Shown here one piece after another: positions 1 to 12,675 of a DNA stretch of 64,000 nucleotides; positions within the stretch are counted from its first letter, which is position 1; each line of letters begins with the position of its first letter. The translations under genes were made by a program, and so were the position numbers. Origin of the DNA: Hormiphora californensis (Eukaryota > Ctenophora > Tentaculata > Cydippida > Pleurobrachiidae); NCBI GenBank assembly GCA_020137815.1, contig CM035352.1, positions 679,675 through 743,674 on the forward strand, read 5' to 3'. The notes beneath the pieces were generated by a model. It did not search any database. It was not told the DNA's origin and saw nothing but the letters and a program-made list of their open reading frames with translations.

Positions 1-1240
1 GCATCCTTGATTCATCTCTCTGCCGGTTGCGTGATTGATCGTTTGCTCGATTTAATCTGTTCACCCCCTGTTCACCACGTTTCGTGAACATGACTACTCA
101 ATTTCAACACAATCGCCAGCGAGTTTGGAGGAGCCATATGTCCCAAACTGGCGCTGACGCCTATAGACTACGTGATAGAATCCTACAAAAGAGGTGATTA
201 TTATTCAAAAAAATGTTGTCAACATACGTAATAACAAAGTATCAATGGCACTAATAAGAAATGGCAGTAATACGTGAAAGTATTTTGCAAATGTGCTCCT
301 TCATAAAATACTTCAGGACCTGGCAAAAAAGGACCCGTGGTTTTTCTGTCGAAAGAATCGCTGTGGTTAATTTACCTGATAAATTTACTGATTTTAAAAA
401 TTTCAAATGATACTACACTATTTGCTTAGTTTACTGTATGACCATTGACCATCCCCGACATTCGCCCGTAGGGCGAGCGGGCTTACTAGTATAGACAATA
501 ATAATAAGCCTGTTTGCAACCACACCCATATATTTTGTTACTTAGTAAAAGTGCCCTATTGGGAGTGCCTTTCCTTAGAAACTAGTCAATTCGTGGTAGA
601 TAGTTACCCTGCCGCACAACAGGGTATAATGTGCATAAGGAGGAAAACCTAACAACCTTTGCTACCCCCCCCCCCCCCCCCCGATTTACTATAGGCCAAG
701 CCCGGGTAGGACAGGGAAGTAAGAAGCTTCTACATAGGCTCATAAATATTTCCAGGACAGGTTAATGTAATATAACGATTATATTAGTAAATCCCTTTTC
801 TCTATGGCTACCTATATTCCAATATATTCTCAAATAATATAGCCTATTGGTATACCATTTCCAGTTTTTGGGTAGGGAGAGTATTATAATAATGCTCTCC
901 CTTTCAGTGTCCCGATTTATTGATACAGTGGTAGTTACTGCAGCACTATATGTTTTCTGGTAGTCCCTCTCTCTTTCTCACCCATAACCCACCTGCAGCG
1001 CACACCCCTACAATCGCTTTACTCCCCTTATTGGCTTTTCCTAGCTTGTAACCCCCTTTTAGTCATGTGACCCCATCAGAACATCCTTCTTCTTTCTCTC
1101 TGACCCTTTCTCAGTTTCTCTGTGTCTTTCCTTCTCTCAATCTTCCATTTTCTCCTTTTAACTCCCTTTGTCTCTGTGTGTGTGTGTGAACACCCCTTCA
1201 GAAAGGTAATTTTACTTTCCTTGTACTATCCCACAGTGAG
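1..1240. other. Intergenic, no gene seen
   Basis: No open frame with coding character or plausible exon was found. From about 499 the sequence is the better-preserved member of a duplicated segment whose degraded partner lies at about 2318-2930. A C homopolymer sits at 666-682. Confidence 0.6.
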
Positions 1241-1534
1241 AGAGTTGAGTAGGACTTAACAACAGTGAGAGAAAAAGATAGAGAGAGAGAGATAGAGAGA
1301 GAGAGATAGAGATAGAGAGCGATAGCGAGATAGAGAGACCGGGATAGAGAGCTCGCTCGCTTCTCTCGCTCTCTCTCTCTCTTCGTCATTCTTCGCTCTC
1401 TGCTTCTCTCCCTCTCTCTTCCCCTCGCTTCTCTCCTCTCTGCTCTCTCTCTCTCTCTTCTTTTCTCTCTCTCTTCTCTCTCGCTCTCCTCTCTCCTCTC
1501 TCTCTCCTCTCTCTCTCTTCCTCTCCTCCGCGCG

Positions 1535-1565
<31 letters not shown>

Positions 1566-1700
1566 TCTCTCTCGCTCGCTCTCTCCTCTCTTCGCTCTCT
1601 CTCTTCCCTTCTCTCTCCTCTTTGCCCTCTGGGTCCGCCCCCCTTTCGGCTTGCCCTTTTTTTCTCTCTCTGCTTCCTTTCTTTCCCCCTCATCTTTCTT
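1240..1700. repeat. GA/CT-rich microsatellite tract
   Basis: A purine tract (GA, GATA variants) runs from about 1264 to 1350 and then switches to a CT-rich pyrimidine tract to about 1640. The long arginine/glutamate-rich and serine/leucine-rich frames here are translations of the repeat, not genes. Confidence 0.9.
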
Positions 1701-2317
1701 TTGTTTCGCATACTTACCTTTTTTTAGGATCATTTCTAGGCCTTTTCTCTCAATCTTTTTTTCCTTTTTTTTGCCATTCTACTCCTAACAAATGCCTTTC
1801 TAAAAAGCCTTTGGCCTCGCACCCTGTCCCCGCTATCGTTCTTTTGGGTTTTGAATTCCACTAAACAGTTGGATCATCTGTGGTTCTTTTTTTCCTTCCC
1901 AAATAACCCCGATTTTAAATTAGTATAATTTTTTGGCCCCCTTGTTGGCTTTTTTATCTTTTCCAACACCAAACGATTCCTTTTCCCTGCTAACTCCCTT
2001 AAAAATACCTTATCTTATATTTGAAGGCACGTTTTGTGAGCAACAACCAGACAAACCCACCTTACTTAATTATCTCTTTGGGGTCGTTGGGGGAAAAAAT
2101 GATTTTAAATAAGGTACGTGTTCAAATCGTCGTAGAATTTAATATTTCATTCCCAAATACTATACCATGGTTTTATTTTTAAAAAATTTTTCCCCCCCGG
2201 GAATTTTGGAAAAAAACCCCCCAAAACTTTTCCCTGGGAAAGGGGGGGTCGATTGAAAAAATCCCTTTTTTGGGGTTTTAAAAAATTAGAAGGGATTTCG
2301 ACGAGAAGGTTATTAAA

Positions 2318-2930
2318 ACTTGTTTGTGCTGTTTGAAACCCACACCCTATATTTTGTTACTTAGTGAAGTGCCCTATTGGAGTGCCTTTCAGAAACTGGT
2401 CAATTCGTGTAGATAGTCCTTACCCTACAAAGAGGAAACCAAACCTTTGCTACCCCCCACCCCCCTTCTTAGACCAATGCCGGGTTTACTCAGGAAGTAA
2501 TAAGCTTACATGGATGCATAAATATTTCCAGGAGGTTATGTAATTAAAAATTATATTGACCCTTTCTTGGCTACCTTTATTCCAATATTCTCAATAAGTA
2601 GGCTGGGTATTACCATTTTTCCGCTTTGGGTGGGCCTTATATAATGCCCCTTCTTCCCATTTAACTTCTGGGTTCTCCTCACGTTTCTGTAGTCTTCTTT
2701 CTCCATCTCACAATCCCCTCAGCGCACTCCCCTTTTCCTTTAACTTCCCTTACCTTTGTTCTGCTTGTAACCCCATTTAGTCATTATCCTCCTCAGACAT
2801 CTCTTTTTTCTTCGACCCATTCATCTCTTGCCTTTCCTTCTCTCAAGCTTCCATTTTCTCTTTACACTCCTTTGTCCTTTGTTTAACACCTTCAAAGGTC
2901 TTTACTTTCCTGTACTATCCCCGTGAGGAA
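2318..2930. repeat. Degraded copy of the 499-1245 segment
   Basis: The order of landmarks at 499-1245 recurs here: the stretch around acttagt..agtgccctatt, the poly-C block, the aatatttccagga stretch, the ctcagcgcac block and the tactttcc..gtactatcc end. The copy is shorter and differs by many one-base gains and losses, mostly in homopolymers. This could be an old tandem duplication, but the error pattern looks like poor base calling or a false assembly duplication. Confidence 0.7.
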
Positions 2931-5684
2931 TACGTGTCTGCACTGTGGAGGCTATAAGTTGATAGAACTTGTAGAATTGGCTACGCTCCCTTATCGGCAA
3001 TTGTATGTAGAGTTTAGCTTTGCATAATGTTCTATATCTTCTATTAAAATTGCATGCATAGACCCAGCCTCCTCTCTCGTTTCTCATTCACTGTTCGTCT
3101 GTGCTTCTGCTTCTCTCTGCTGCACTCTTTGTATTTCGCTAGTACTTCTTCTCTCCTCTTCTCATTCTGTTCGATGTCAATGTTTATTTGTATTGTTTCC
3201 ATGCAACGCTAACACGAGCCTATCCCTTAAAAGCACCTCAATCTGTGCGTATTTACCAGTAATTCTCCGACTCCGCCCAAACTCTCCTCCTTTCGTCTTC
3301 TCCTTTCTCATATCTTTCTTACATCTCTCCCTTATTTCTCTCTCTTTCTTCAATCAACCCCCTTTATTGCCTTTTACAAATCCTTACCTATTTACTGTAA
3401 ACCCCTCTATAAATTGTGTTGTCTTGTGTTTTTGGACGGCCAAAATCCGTTTGAAGATTGGCGTTGTTGGTTTGGTGATTTTTACCGAGTACAAAGTATT
3501 GCATGCAAGATATATCAATTATTCCAACTATTTAAGAACGTTGTGTCACTAAACAACACCTTCTTATTAGTTTTTCAGGCTTGAAATAATTCATTAAACT
3601 CGGCTACTGGTAAATACGTTCGTACGCACTTTTAAAATATCCTTTCCCCAAATCTTCCATCTATAAATTTATTTAAAAGGTTTTGTAACCCCCCTCGCCC
3701 AAATTCTACCAGGGGGAGAAATCCTAAAGAACAAAAGCATTGCACGTTTTCCATGCGAGACTGCGAGAGGACCAAAACACTGATAACTAGAGGTAGATTT
3801 TGAAGCTGCTACGGCTTGGTATCGTTAACATCGCATTGTATCGCCGATATACCTGACCAACATCAAATTATCCCTCATGTGGGGGTTGGAGACGCATTAT
3901 ATGCTACATCTTGTTCTAGTGAAGAAAGAGAGGTGATATAAAAGCTTAGTATGGTGAAGAAGCAACCCAGAAAAGGTATACCAGAATAAAGTGTGTACTG
4001 TACAGGTAGTTGCTACTCAATATTTCAAACTGTGTTTTTTATTGATTGTACTTCATGTAATCTTTATTTGAGAAGATATGATCTTCCTTATCCTAGATGG
4101 CCATTATCTTTTTGTTAAATGTACTTGCTCAGGCTCTAGAACTAAAGTTTTAACTAAACCTACCTATCTTATCCGTAATTTACTAAACGTGTATTGTTTG
4201 ACTTGGTGGCAGCAGTCACAACGAGTTTTTTTACCGCGCTTCACACGGGAGTTACAGTAAGGGTGACTGCGTCACCAATTGTTTGACCTGGTTATACAAG
4301 AAACTTACTTAAATCATGATCTGTCACCTGTCGGCGCTGGACCCCGTTTTGATTCTCAGTGCACTCATATCGGGTCGGCGCCTGATGATCATGTCAACTG
4401 AAAAGTACAGTCCACAGTCTGGAGGTGCACCTTTCCAAGTGTCGTGAAAAAATGAAATTCTTGTAGGCTGAAATCGGACGATGTGTTATCTCTCTCTAGA
4501 ACCCAAAATGCTGGGTTTGCTCTATGACGTATTACATTTAGGTGGAATAGCACTCCAGCATCGTTCGTAGGTATATGTGTGTAGGTAATCAACATTCGGA
4601 CGGGCCTTTAGGTACTCTCAGGTTTCAGCTTCATCGCTGGGAAGTGGGATATCCCAGCTATATCTCTGACTCTTTCTCTCTGAATAGTAACTGCGATTCC
4701 TTCTCTTTAACTCTTCTCCTTTCTGGGCGACTCTTCTCGACTCTTCTCTTCTCATCTACAGTTGTTCTTCCTTCTCTCTCTCTCTCTCCTACCCCATCTG
4801 TGTTTATCTTAACTATAGCACGGTATAACGTGGGAGAAACAGCTGGACAATAATAATCTAGATGTGCATAAAATAGGAACATAATTTAGTTGAGTTAGGA
4901 CAGCAATTGAGAAATGCCACTCCCCGTCCGTTGTGTGAGGGCACACTATAATGATAATACTTACAAAGCTGACTATGAGCCCTAGCTATAAAGCTAGCTA
5001 TAAAGCTAGTGAGATAGAGAGGATTATAGGCGAGGTAAGAGTGAGAGACAGAAAATAGAGGAATAGTTAGCTATAGAGAAATTTGGGGTGCTGCTTATAT
5101 CTTTGATTTTGATTATGCTAATCTTGTATTGTAAATTTAGCTCCTCCCCTTCTATCACTGCAACTTTGTACTGTATAGCAGCTGTGTCATACACTGTTCT
5201 GATTATGCTGTCTGACTGTAATTAGTAGTAGGAAATGATGATTAGGATCACACAATGCTGTCTCTCTTTGTTTGAAATTCAGCTGTGAAAGTATGTGACG
5301 TTAATGCAGGACTATCCTGCTGTCAACGCACCTTGTATATCGACTAGGGGAGCGTTTTACCGATCAGCAACAGTCTATCTGTTGATCAATATTGTTAGAT
5401 GTCAAGAACGCAAGGGTATTATTTTGGCTTTATCCATGCTTTTATGCCACTGCATCGCGGCCCCCTATCCCATTAACAAGCAACCCCCTCAATATCTTTG
5501 TGCTCGTTATTTTACCGGCCCCCCCTCTTTGTGCTTCTTGACAATTAATATATCTTTCTGTTACATTTCTCTCTCCCCATTGTACCCTTTATTCAGCAAC
5601 CCCCCTTTATACCACAAAGTACAATGTACCATTTCGCTTACTAAACCCCCTCCTTATAATTGTAGTGTTACACTGATAGTTACT
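2931..5684. other. Intergenic, no convincing gene
   Basis: Short frames exist on both strands but are low in complexity or lack splice signals and start context. A short foldback copy lies at 4331-4382 and a CT-rich stretch at 4670-4790. The reading frame upstream of 5685 stays open to 5295 but has no coding character. Confidence 0.5.
4331..4382. repeat. Short GGCGCC-ended dispersed palindrome, copy 1
   Basis: Contains the shared core TTTTGATTCTCAGTGCACTC followed by a GGGTCGGCGCC end. The same core and end recur at about 9645, 10960 and 28690. Both ends carry GGCGC-type inverted sequence. Confidence 0.6.
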
Positions 5685-5814
5685 ATGGCAACAGCAGACG
5701 TCCAAATTCCGGAGGGCAGTATGCCGGCGGAGATCAACGGACTCCCCGAGATACGTATCGAGATACAGATGTACACCCCCGAGAGAATGGAGAAAATCAA
5801 GAACCAAATCAATG
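5685..5814 (+). CDS. Probable first coding exon of an unidentified gene (partial)
   Basis: ATG at 5685 opens a 43-codon exon starting MATADVQIPEG, with a charged stretch PEIRIEIQMYTPERMEKIKN. It ends in AAT G followed by GTAAGA, a good 5' splice site leaving phase 1. I could not find the next exon with confidence: the following kilobases are dominated by microsatellites and low-quality sequence. The composition (acidic, then a Lys/Arg/Glu helix-like stretch) looks coding and differs from the surrounding T-rich DNA. The family is not recognised. It could also be a stray open frame with a chance donor. Confidence 0.45.
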
Positions 5815-7465
5815 GTAAGAATTTGATGTCACTGTAAAGTACTACTATCTAGTTAATACCACTGTAAATTACTGTCAGCGTGATGCCTGACAGGGAAATT
5901 ATTCGTTCGTACTTCGTAGGAAACAAATTCGTCCAAAGTTGGTCCAAAGTTGGTCCAAAGTTCGTGTGTGTACTTGTCTGTTTCATATCCAGTGTTTTTT
6001 ATGTCTTCATCGTTCCTATATCTGTCACCCCCACCCCATCATGTGAACCCTGTCATATCCAGTGTTTTCACCACCATAAATTATTTCTCGTGACCCCTGG
6101 TATTTAGTGAAGTGTCTGAAATTAGGCAGCACGAGACATGAAACACACCCCACCCACATTGTGAAACAATTACTATACCAACGTTGCGTGTCAGGGCACT
6201 GCCATTATACGGTGTTCACATATACGAACAAACTCTCCACTATTAGTATTTAGTATTATCGAAGCTGTTTAGTAGCCCAGTTGTAAATATATGTATGCCA
6301 CATCTAGTCATATTGGTATTATATATTCGAAAGAAAGATAAATAGTCTGTCTTAGACTCTCTTTTTCTCTCTATCTCTCTCAGAGAGATAGATATAATAA
6401 GTGATAGAGGAAAAAGATAGTGATAGTTAACGTGTCAGAGATAGAATGAAATACTAATAGAGGGAGACTTAGAGACAAGCATTGGGAAAGACAAATCAGA
6501 GAGAGAGAGAGAGAGTTATTTTACTGCTCTTTCAGGGGAGGTAGTGTTTTTAGAAGCTAGTGTGTCTCGTTAATTAACTAAAATTACTGAACATTGCTGC
6601 TGATGCTGTCCACCTAGCTGCCCTATATATTGTGTTATAACGTCGCGGTAGCTTTAGAATTAGTAATAGACAGAATTGTCATTTTAGCTGTTGTTACCTG
6701 CAGTTAATGTGTACCGTGTTTTTGAAACTTATCCGGGCTATCCCGGTTAGGTTTTTTACTTTCATGGGGTGTAGTATCAGTGAATAAGAGATCCTATAAA
6801 CGTTCCCATAACTCAAGCTGTGCTCATTTTCAGCTTGCTGTGGGTATTCAAAGGAACAATGTGTGAGTGTGTTCCTCTCTATCTCTCTCCCTATCTCTCT
6901 ATCTCTCTATCTCTCTATTTCTCTCACGACAGCTCTAACTGAAAATTTAGAGGTTTCCTTTTGACATTCAAAATATGTGAGTCTTTATATTATGTCTTAC
7001 CGCACTATGTGGCTTGAAAAAGTTGGGAAATCAGAGCTATAGCTTTGTGCCAAAGTTCGGCAGCATTCAATGGCAGATGTTTTGATAAAATAAAATATTG
7101 AAGTCATGATTATTTACCATCATCAAATACTCACCTACCATCTCAGAATGATTCCAGCTCCAAATGTTAATAAATAATATCGTCATCAGACTATAACATT
7201 CCCGGGCTGCTTGCTTCTCCCCCTTGTCTCTTCAATGTCTGTGTGTGTGACCCCCATTTAGCGTGCAGAACTAGATAAATTGGCAACACAGTAGCCACCT
7301 ATCCCACTTGTATTGTGGGAACAGTGAGGAACTATCTCACTCTGTCTCTCCGTGCTGTTCATATTATTGGCAGCTTGTATCATGACGTATCTTTATTAAT
7401 TTTGTCCTGGAAGTTTGTTTCTGACGAGTTATGAGGAGGAAGAGGTTTTCAGCACTTTGAGGGTA

Positions 7466-7512
7466 GTTAGGGAGATAGAGATAGAGAGAGATAGAGACGG
7501 AGATAGAGAGAA

Positions 7513-7548
<36 letters not shown>

Positions 7549-7655
7549 GAGAGAGTAGAGCGAGAGAGTCGGAGATCGACGAGAGAGAGATGAGAGAGGA
7601 GAGAGAGAGAGAGAGAGAGACGGAGATTAGGAGATAGAGAGAGGTAGAGGAGATG
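7466..7655. repeat. GA microsatellite
   Basis: Imperfect GA/GATA repeat with scattered C and G interruptions. Confidence 0.9.
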
Positions 7656-8139
7656 AAGTAATGCCCATATCCTAGGCACTCACACTGCCTTAGCCCTTCT
7701 GACTCCCCTGTATGACCCCACAGAGACCCCCCAATGTGCAGTCTTGCTGACAGAATATAGCCACTACTAATGATGGACCTCTTCTGTATTGAAGTAGAAA
7801 CATGGGATTACTGTGTGGATTTACTGATAATTGATCTGTAATTTCCAGGCCGGTTTCTCTGTCTTCTACTAAAACTTGTTCTTGCCAGAAAACGTGTATT
7901 TGATTCTCCAGTCTCCACTAAATTAGCCCTGAGGTATTGGGAAACGGGAAGATTTGGTCAGAGAAAGTTGTAGGGCTTCTGAGAGAGAAATGACGAATAT
8001 TTATTCCTGAAGGAAATTAATCCAATAAGAATAAAGTTTCGTCATATGTCTGCCAGAAGCTTGCGAGATCATGATATGGAAGCTGCACTGGGAGAGAAAA
8101 TATGAAAAAAGTGAATAAGAAGTTTCGAAGACGCATAGT

Positions 8140-8326
8140 TAGGGAAGAGAGAGAGAGCGAGAGAAGAGAGGAGAGCAGAGAGAAGGGAGTAGCAGAGAGC
8201 TGCGATCGCGCGGCGTCTCTCTCTCGCTCTCTCCTCGCTCCTCGGCTGCGCTCTCCTCTGCTCTCTCTCTCGCTCTCGCGCTCTCGCTCTCTCTCTCTCT
8301 TTCTCTCTTCTCTCTCTCTCTCGCTC

Positions 8327-8362
<36 letters not shown>

Positions 8363-8383
8363 ATCTCGTTTCGCGCTATCTCG

Positions 8384-8414
<31 letters not shown>

Positions 8415-8435
8415 TCTCTCGCTCTCATCTCTGCT
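8140..8435. repeat. GA then CT microsatellite (purine-to-pyrimidine switch)
   Basis: Purine-rich GA repeats at 8140-8200 switch to CT repeats to 8435, separated by a short GC-rich spacer. The two arms are roughly reverse complements, so the tract could fold back on itself. Confidence 0.85.
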
Positions 8436-8499
8436 CTTCACGTCAAGTTTTATTTCCCCCACCCCTTCCTTTGTCTCTCTACAGGGACTTTTGTTGTTG

Positions 8500-9070
8500 T
8501 TGTGTTGCTCCCCCTTTCGGGGGAGGAAATTTTTTTTTTTTCTTTTTTTTTCCTTTTTTTTTTTCGTTTGCCCGGTCCCAAAGGGTATCCTTTTTTTTTT
8601 TTTCCTGTCCCCTTTTGGGGTTTTAAAAGGGGGGGTCGGGTTTTATTTTTGGGGAAAAAAGGTTTTTTTTTTCCTAAAAAAAAAAGGAAAAAAGGGAAGG
8701 GGGGGGTGAAAAAATTTACCCCAAAGGAAAATTGAAAATTTTAAGGGGGGAAAAGGCCGGGAAAGGAGAGCAGGAGAGAGGAGAGAACCGGGGTATTAGA
8801 GGGATAGGGGGCGGAGAGGGGATCAGAGAGCAATTCCCCTCCCGTCTCTCTCATCCCCCTCTCTCGCCTCCCTTTTCTTCCGTTTCGTTCTTCATTCTCC
8901 TCTACTTCCCTGGGTTGGGGCCCCCGAGTCGACCTCAAATCTTTTGGGGTCACCCTTTCCCCTAAATTTGGGGCCCAAACTTCCATTTTTTGGGCCCTTC
9001 CCGAAAGGGGGAGGGGCCTTTTTTTTTCCCCTTCTGCCGGGGTGAAAAAATTTTGGGGGGAGGGGGGAAA
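8500..9070. other. Homopolymer-distorted stretch, probably low-quality sequence
   Basis: Runs of eight or more T, G or A recur in a stuttering pattern not seen elsewhere in the window except at about 1740-2290. It looks like over-called homopolymers at read ends. No feature should be inferred inside it. Confidence 0.6.
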
Positions 9071-9644
9071 AGGAGAGACGGAGAGGAAGAGAAAGAAGGA
9101 TATAAGAAATTTCCTTCAGTATAAAAATTGTTCTAGTTTCAGCTCTGTTGCTACAACGTTCTGTATAATAATTCTGTCCCTGAGACAACAAGTTTGCTTT
9201 CGATATATTGCCATGAAAAGTGATTTGTGAGAAATTTATAGCTATAGGATTCTTACCATTTTTACTAGTTTTAGTATTCTTCCTGTCATACAGTGAAAAC
9301 AAAATGTTTGGGGCTGAGTTTTCACTCAGAGTTATTCCAAGTTCTGATCGGCGGCTGGTCACCGTTGGTTAACTTCAATATTCTATAATTGACTATGATC
9401 GACTATATGTGTAGAGCCTACCATCATAGCGGTATTCCAAGAGGACTTGTTAACACAACAAAAGATGACCAGATATATCATTATATGTGGAGTCTTGATG
9501 TTGCTGATATAATATCAGTTATTATGTGCATAATATATAATTTAGTTACCACTTCGGCTTCGCTAGTTATTAAATATTGAGTTTCTAAATATCTAAAATC
9601 TAGAAATAGGTACAGCAGTTCAAATCCAGGAGGGCCAGAGGAAT

Positions 9645-9712
9645 CTGTCTGGTGGTGCCAAACCACGTTTTGATTCTCAGTGCACTCAGATTGGATCGGC
9701 GCCACCAGACAC
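9645..9712. repeat. Short GGCGCC-ended dispersed palindrome, copy 2
   Basis: Begins GTCTGGTGGTGCC and ends GGCGCCACCAGAC, a 13-bp terminal inverted repeat with one mismatch, around the shared core TTTTGATTCTCAGTGCACTC. It is the cleanest of the four copies. Confidence 0.75.
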
Positions 9713-9765
9713 TGACAGGGAGGCAAGATTCTGTATACCAACACTTGAACAAACTTTATCTCCAT

Positions 9766-9955
<190 letters not shown>

Positions 9956-10292
9956 TGTTGGCACACGAAGTCACCGATTAATCAGTGAACAAGGGGGTCT
10001 CAACAAGCTATACCATCTTTTACTATCCCTTTCTTTTATTCAGTTTGTACTGAAGTACTTCCACCCTGATCAGCTGCTTCCTATTTTATCGTCCCTTTCC
10101 CTTAAATTAATTTACCTTTCCCTAATATTAGTACCTACAATCAGCGTATTTTACAACCCCCTATAATATCCCTTATTTTTCTAGTTTTTCCTTCTGACCA
10201 GCTCTCCCTTACTTCCTACAGAGAGGTGATGAAACTTGACTAGTCTGCTTTAAGACCTTGGAGCACTTAGAGGCATATTTGACGCCACTAAG

Positions 10293-10329
10293 AGAGAGGG
10301 AGAAGAGGGAAAGAAAGATAGAGAGAGAG

Positions 10330-10360
<31 letters not shown>

Positions 10361-10362
10361 GA
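10293..10362. repeat. GA microsatellite
   Basis: Imperfect GA/GAAA repeat. Confidence 0.85.
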
Positions 10363-10659
10363 TATGCACTATATAACATATTGCTCGGAGACTGGAGATA
10401 TATACCCCTATATTATATCCCTCTACCTCTGTCACCAGTCACAACACACCTTCTTCCTATTCAAGAACCTTCTAGAGCCTTCTCATGATGTTTCTATGTT
10501 TCTTAGCGACATGAGACAATGTGTCACTGTTGGTGACGTTTGAATGATGGAAGGTAGATACTAGATGTAGCTATACTCCTGAACTCCTTATATATATTAG
10601 CTTGTGTAAAAGCCCGTCCATAAAACCAATGTTAGATACTCTAATTATCACTATAAAGT

Positions 10660-10742
10660 CACGTGACATGTATCACGTGACAGTGGTGAGTTCTCATTGG
10701 TAGAACCGGCCAGGGTTGCATGTGTGTAGATCACATGACACA
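10660..10742. promoter_or_regulatory. Cluster of E-box-like CACGTG/CACATG sites
   Basis: Within 80 bp there are GTCACGTGAC, TCACGTGAC and TCACATGAC. CACGTG flanked by GTC..GAC matches the E-box form bound by MITF/TFE-type factors in animals. No gene start was identified close by, so a regulatory role is inference. Confidence 0.25.
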
Positions 10743-10959
10743 TACTCAGTTAATTTTTACAGCTGGGAGAGTTACAGTAATGAGTCTCTCTCATGTGTAA
10801 TTTTGATGCTATATGGGGAAGGAGCAATTCAAGGAGTACACTCTCTTGCATGAATAATACGGAACTGGAGCTGGGAGACTGAAAAATAGTTTTCAGTGGA
10901 TCTAAAGGTCGTAAAGATTCACATCAGAAAAGAATCCCTCGAATACCAGATATAGAATG

Positions 10960-11032
10960 TATGGCGGCGCCATACCCCCATTTGTGATTCTCAAATCACA
11001 ATGCGCTCAGATGGGTTCGCGGCGCCAGACAG
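10960..11032. repeat. Short GGCGCC-ended dispersed palindrome, copy 3
   Basis: Starts TATGGCGGCGCCATACCCC and ends TCGCGGCGCCAGACAG, with an internally expanded core (TGATTCTCAAATCACAATGCG). Its closest partner is the copy at 28690. Confidence 0.7.
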
Positions 11033-11212
11033 GATATATAGACCATGGCCGTGTGATTTTGAGATGATGCCTGATAATGTGCATCATTGTTCAAAACTCC
11101 TAATTTCTTAATTCTCAAACCACCATCTCCTGGCCTTTCTCCCCTAAGAGGATTTAGTAGGAGCCATTCAGCATACATAACTAATCTCTAATGCAGTTGG
11201 TGCTCTAAGGAC

Positions 11213-11213
<1 letters not shown>

Positions 11214-11260
<47 letters not shown>

Positions 11261-11345
11261 GAGAGAGAGTGAGAGAGAGATAGAGAGAGATAGAAAGAGA
11301 GTGAGGGAGACAGAGGGAGAGAGAAAGAGGGAGAGAGAGAGAGGC
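11214..11345. repeat. GA microsatellite
   Basis: GA repeat with GATA and GGGA interruptions. Confidence 0.9.
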
Positions 11346-11758
11346 ATAAGAAAACGAGGGCAAATGATGCTAGAAGGTCTGAGAAACTACATATATCAGT
11401 TTTCACTGAATTCGATTCTATCATCCTTCTTGCTCGGGCTCGCAGGCCAGTGTATTAAACACCTGCAACGCCACGATGGAATATTGACACTAGCCGTCAA
11501 TAACTAGGCTTTGGAAGGTAAACGGAAGCGATCTGATTTGTTGAGTAAACAAAAGGTTCTGTTTAGATTGTACACGTGTTCAAACTGCCAAATCACACCT
11601 TTATTCTTTAAACATCTCAATAGTTTCTAGGCAGGGCGTGTGAGTGTTTATCTAATATTATTCGGGTCTTTTCATGGAATAATAACCACTGTTGCATTGC
11701 TTCAAAATATTTAGCTCTCAATTGGACTTATGATAAATGTTCTCCAATGAGTGTATTT

Positions 11759-12463
11759 TCAAAGAAACGAGACTGGATGCTCTGGAGCGTGTGCTCCCAA
11801 CGCAGGAAGTTTAATTCTCCATCTCCTTTGTTTCATTTTACGCTTTCTCCCGCCTTCCTGATCTGATTTGATATTTGTTTTGGTAGGGGGTAACTTGGCC
11901 GCAAAACTGTTTATATCTACCGGAGCTAACCTCACAGGTTGTCGTGTTACTGGTGATCCAGCAGGCTTCCACACAGGCCTTCTTGGTCGAGCTTTGTTCA
12001 CTGATTCTTGGACGTTTCTTCTCACTGCTGCCATTATCTCATCAGTTCGAAGTCTGTTTTCTTTGACATGTGGAGGGGGACGAGGTGGTCGATGGGCAAC
12101 GCGGCGAGGGGCACCGAAAATGAATGTCGCATCCCTTTTAACACTGTCAGGTACTGACTTTAGTGGTGCTAACACCGGTCTCTTTGAAATAACCTGAGTT
12201 AGTTCCTTGACGAAATCCAAGTCTTCCTGTTGAGGTAGATCGGTTCTCTCTGTACAAACACCAGATGGTTGTATTACCTCCGAAACTCTCTCAATTGTTC
12301 TCTGTTCTGAATCTGATTGACCATTTGGATTGTTAGGCCTGGTATCTGGTGACTGGTTTCCTTCATCTACCTCACTGTGTACCTCACCATCACCAGCGCA
12401 TTGTACTTGTGCACTCCACTGTTCAAAGAGATCAACCTCTTCTAGCTGCAATGTATCAGCCAT
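11759..12463 (-). CDS. Unknown 234-aa basic-tailed protein
   Basis: One uninterrupted frame with normal amino-acid composition. I chose the ATG at 12463 (MADTLQLEEVDLFEQWSAQ); two in-frame ATGs lie just upstream at 12466 and 12481. The first half is acidic and Ser/Gln/Asn-rich. The second half is Arg/Pro-rich (HRPPRPPPHV, KARPRRPVWKP) and ends with the basic cluster GGRKRKMKQRRWRIK, resembling a nuclear localisation signal. There is no signal peptide or transmembrane segment. I do not recognise the family. A CRE-containing palindrome lies about 215-340 bp upstream of the start and may belong to its promoter region. The ORF could extend by splicing on either side, but none is required. Confidence 0.65.
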   Translation of the reverse strand: MADTLQLEEVDLFEQWSAQVQCAGDGEVHSEVDEGNQSPDTRPNNPNGQSDSEQRTIERVSEVIQPSGVCTERTDLPQQEDLDFVKELTQVISKRPVLAPLKSVPDSVKRDATFIFGAPRRVAHRPPRPPPHVKENRLRTDEIMAAVRRNVQESVNKARPRRPVWKPAGSPVTRQPVRLAPVDINSFAAKLPPTKTNIKSDQEGGRKRKMKQRRWRIKLPALGAHAPEHPVSFL

Positions 12464-12675
12464 CATCAAATAGTAACACACAAGAAACTTATAAGATATG
12501 ATCTGAGAGCTACTAGAGATGCTAAGCTCCTAGCTCCCTCAAATTGCCCCCAAATTGCACCCAACATGCATCACATGCATCGCCAAATTATCTGATCTCT
12601 CCACTGATAATACACGTGCAGCAGGCGCTAGTGGTAGTTGCGCTATTTGTTGAGTGTCCACTCTGCCCCACTTGT

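Noticed and set aside
1256-1733. Arg/Glu-rich frames
   Set aside because: Direct translation of GA microsatellite; same for 8069-8428, 9481-9966, 13712-14003, 42430-42739 and 50068-50463.
3193-3552. 119-aa plus-strand frame
   Set aside because: Composition follows the T/C-rich DNA, no recognisable domain, start or splice context.
5295-5684. N-terminal extension of the 5685 exon
   Set aside because: The upstream in-frame sequence has no coding character and the ATG at 5685 begins the protein-like part.
8491-8965. Overlapping Phe/Gly-rich frames
   Set aside because: They lie in the homopolymer-distorted stretch and are artefacts of it.
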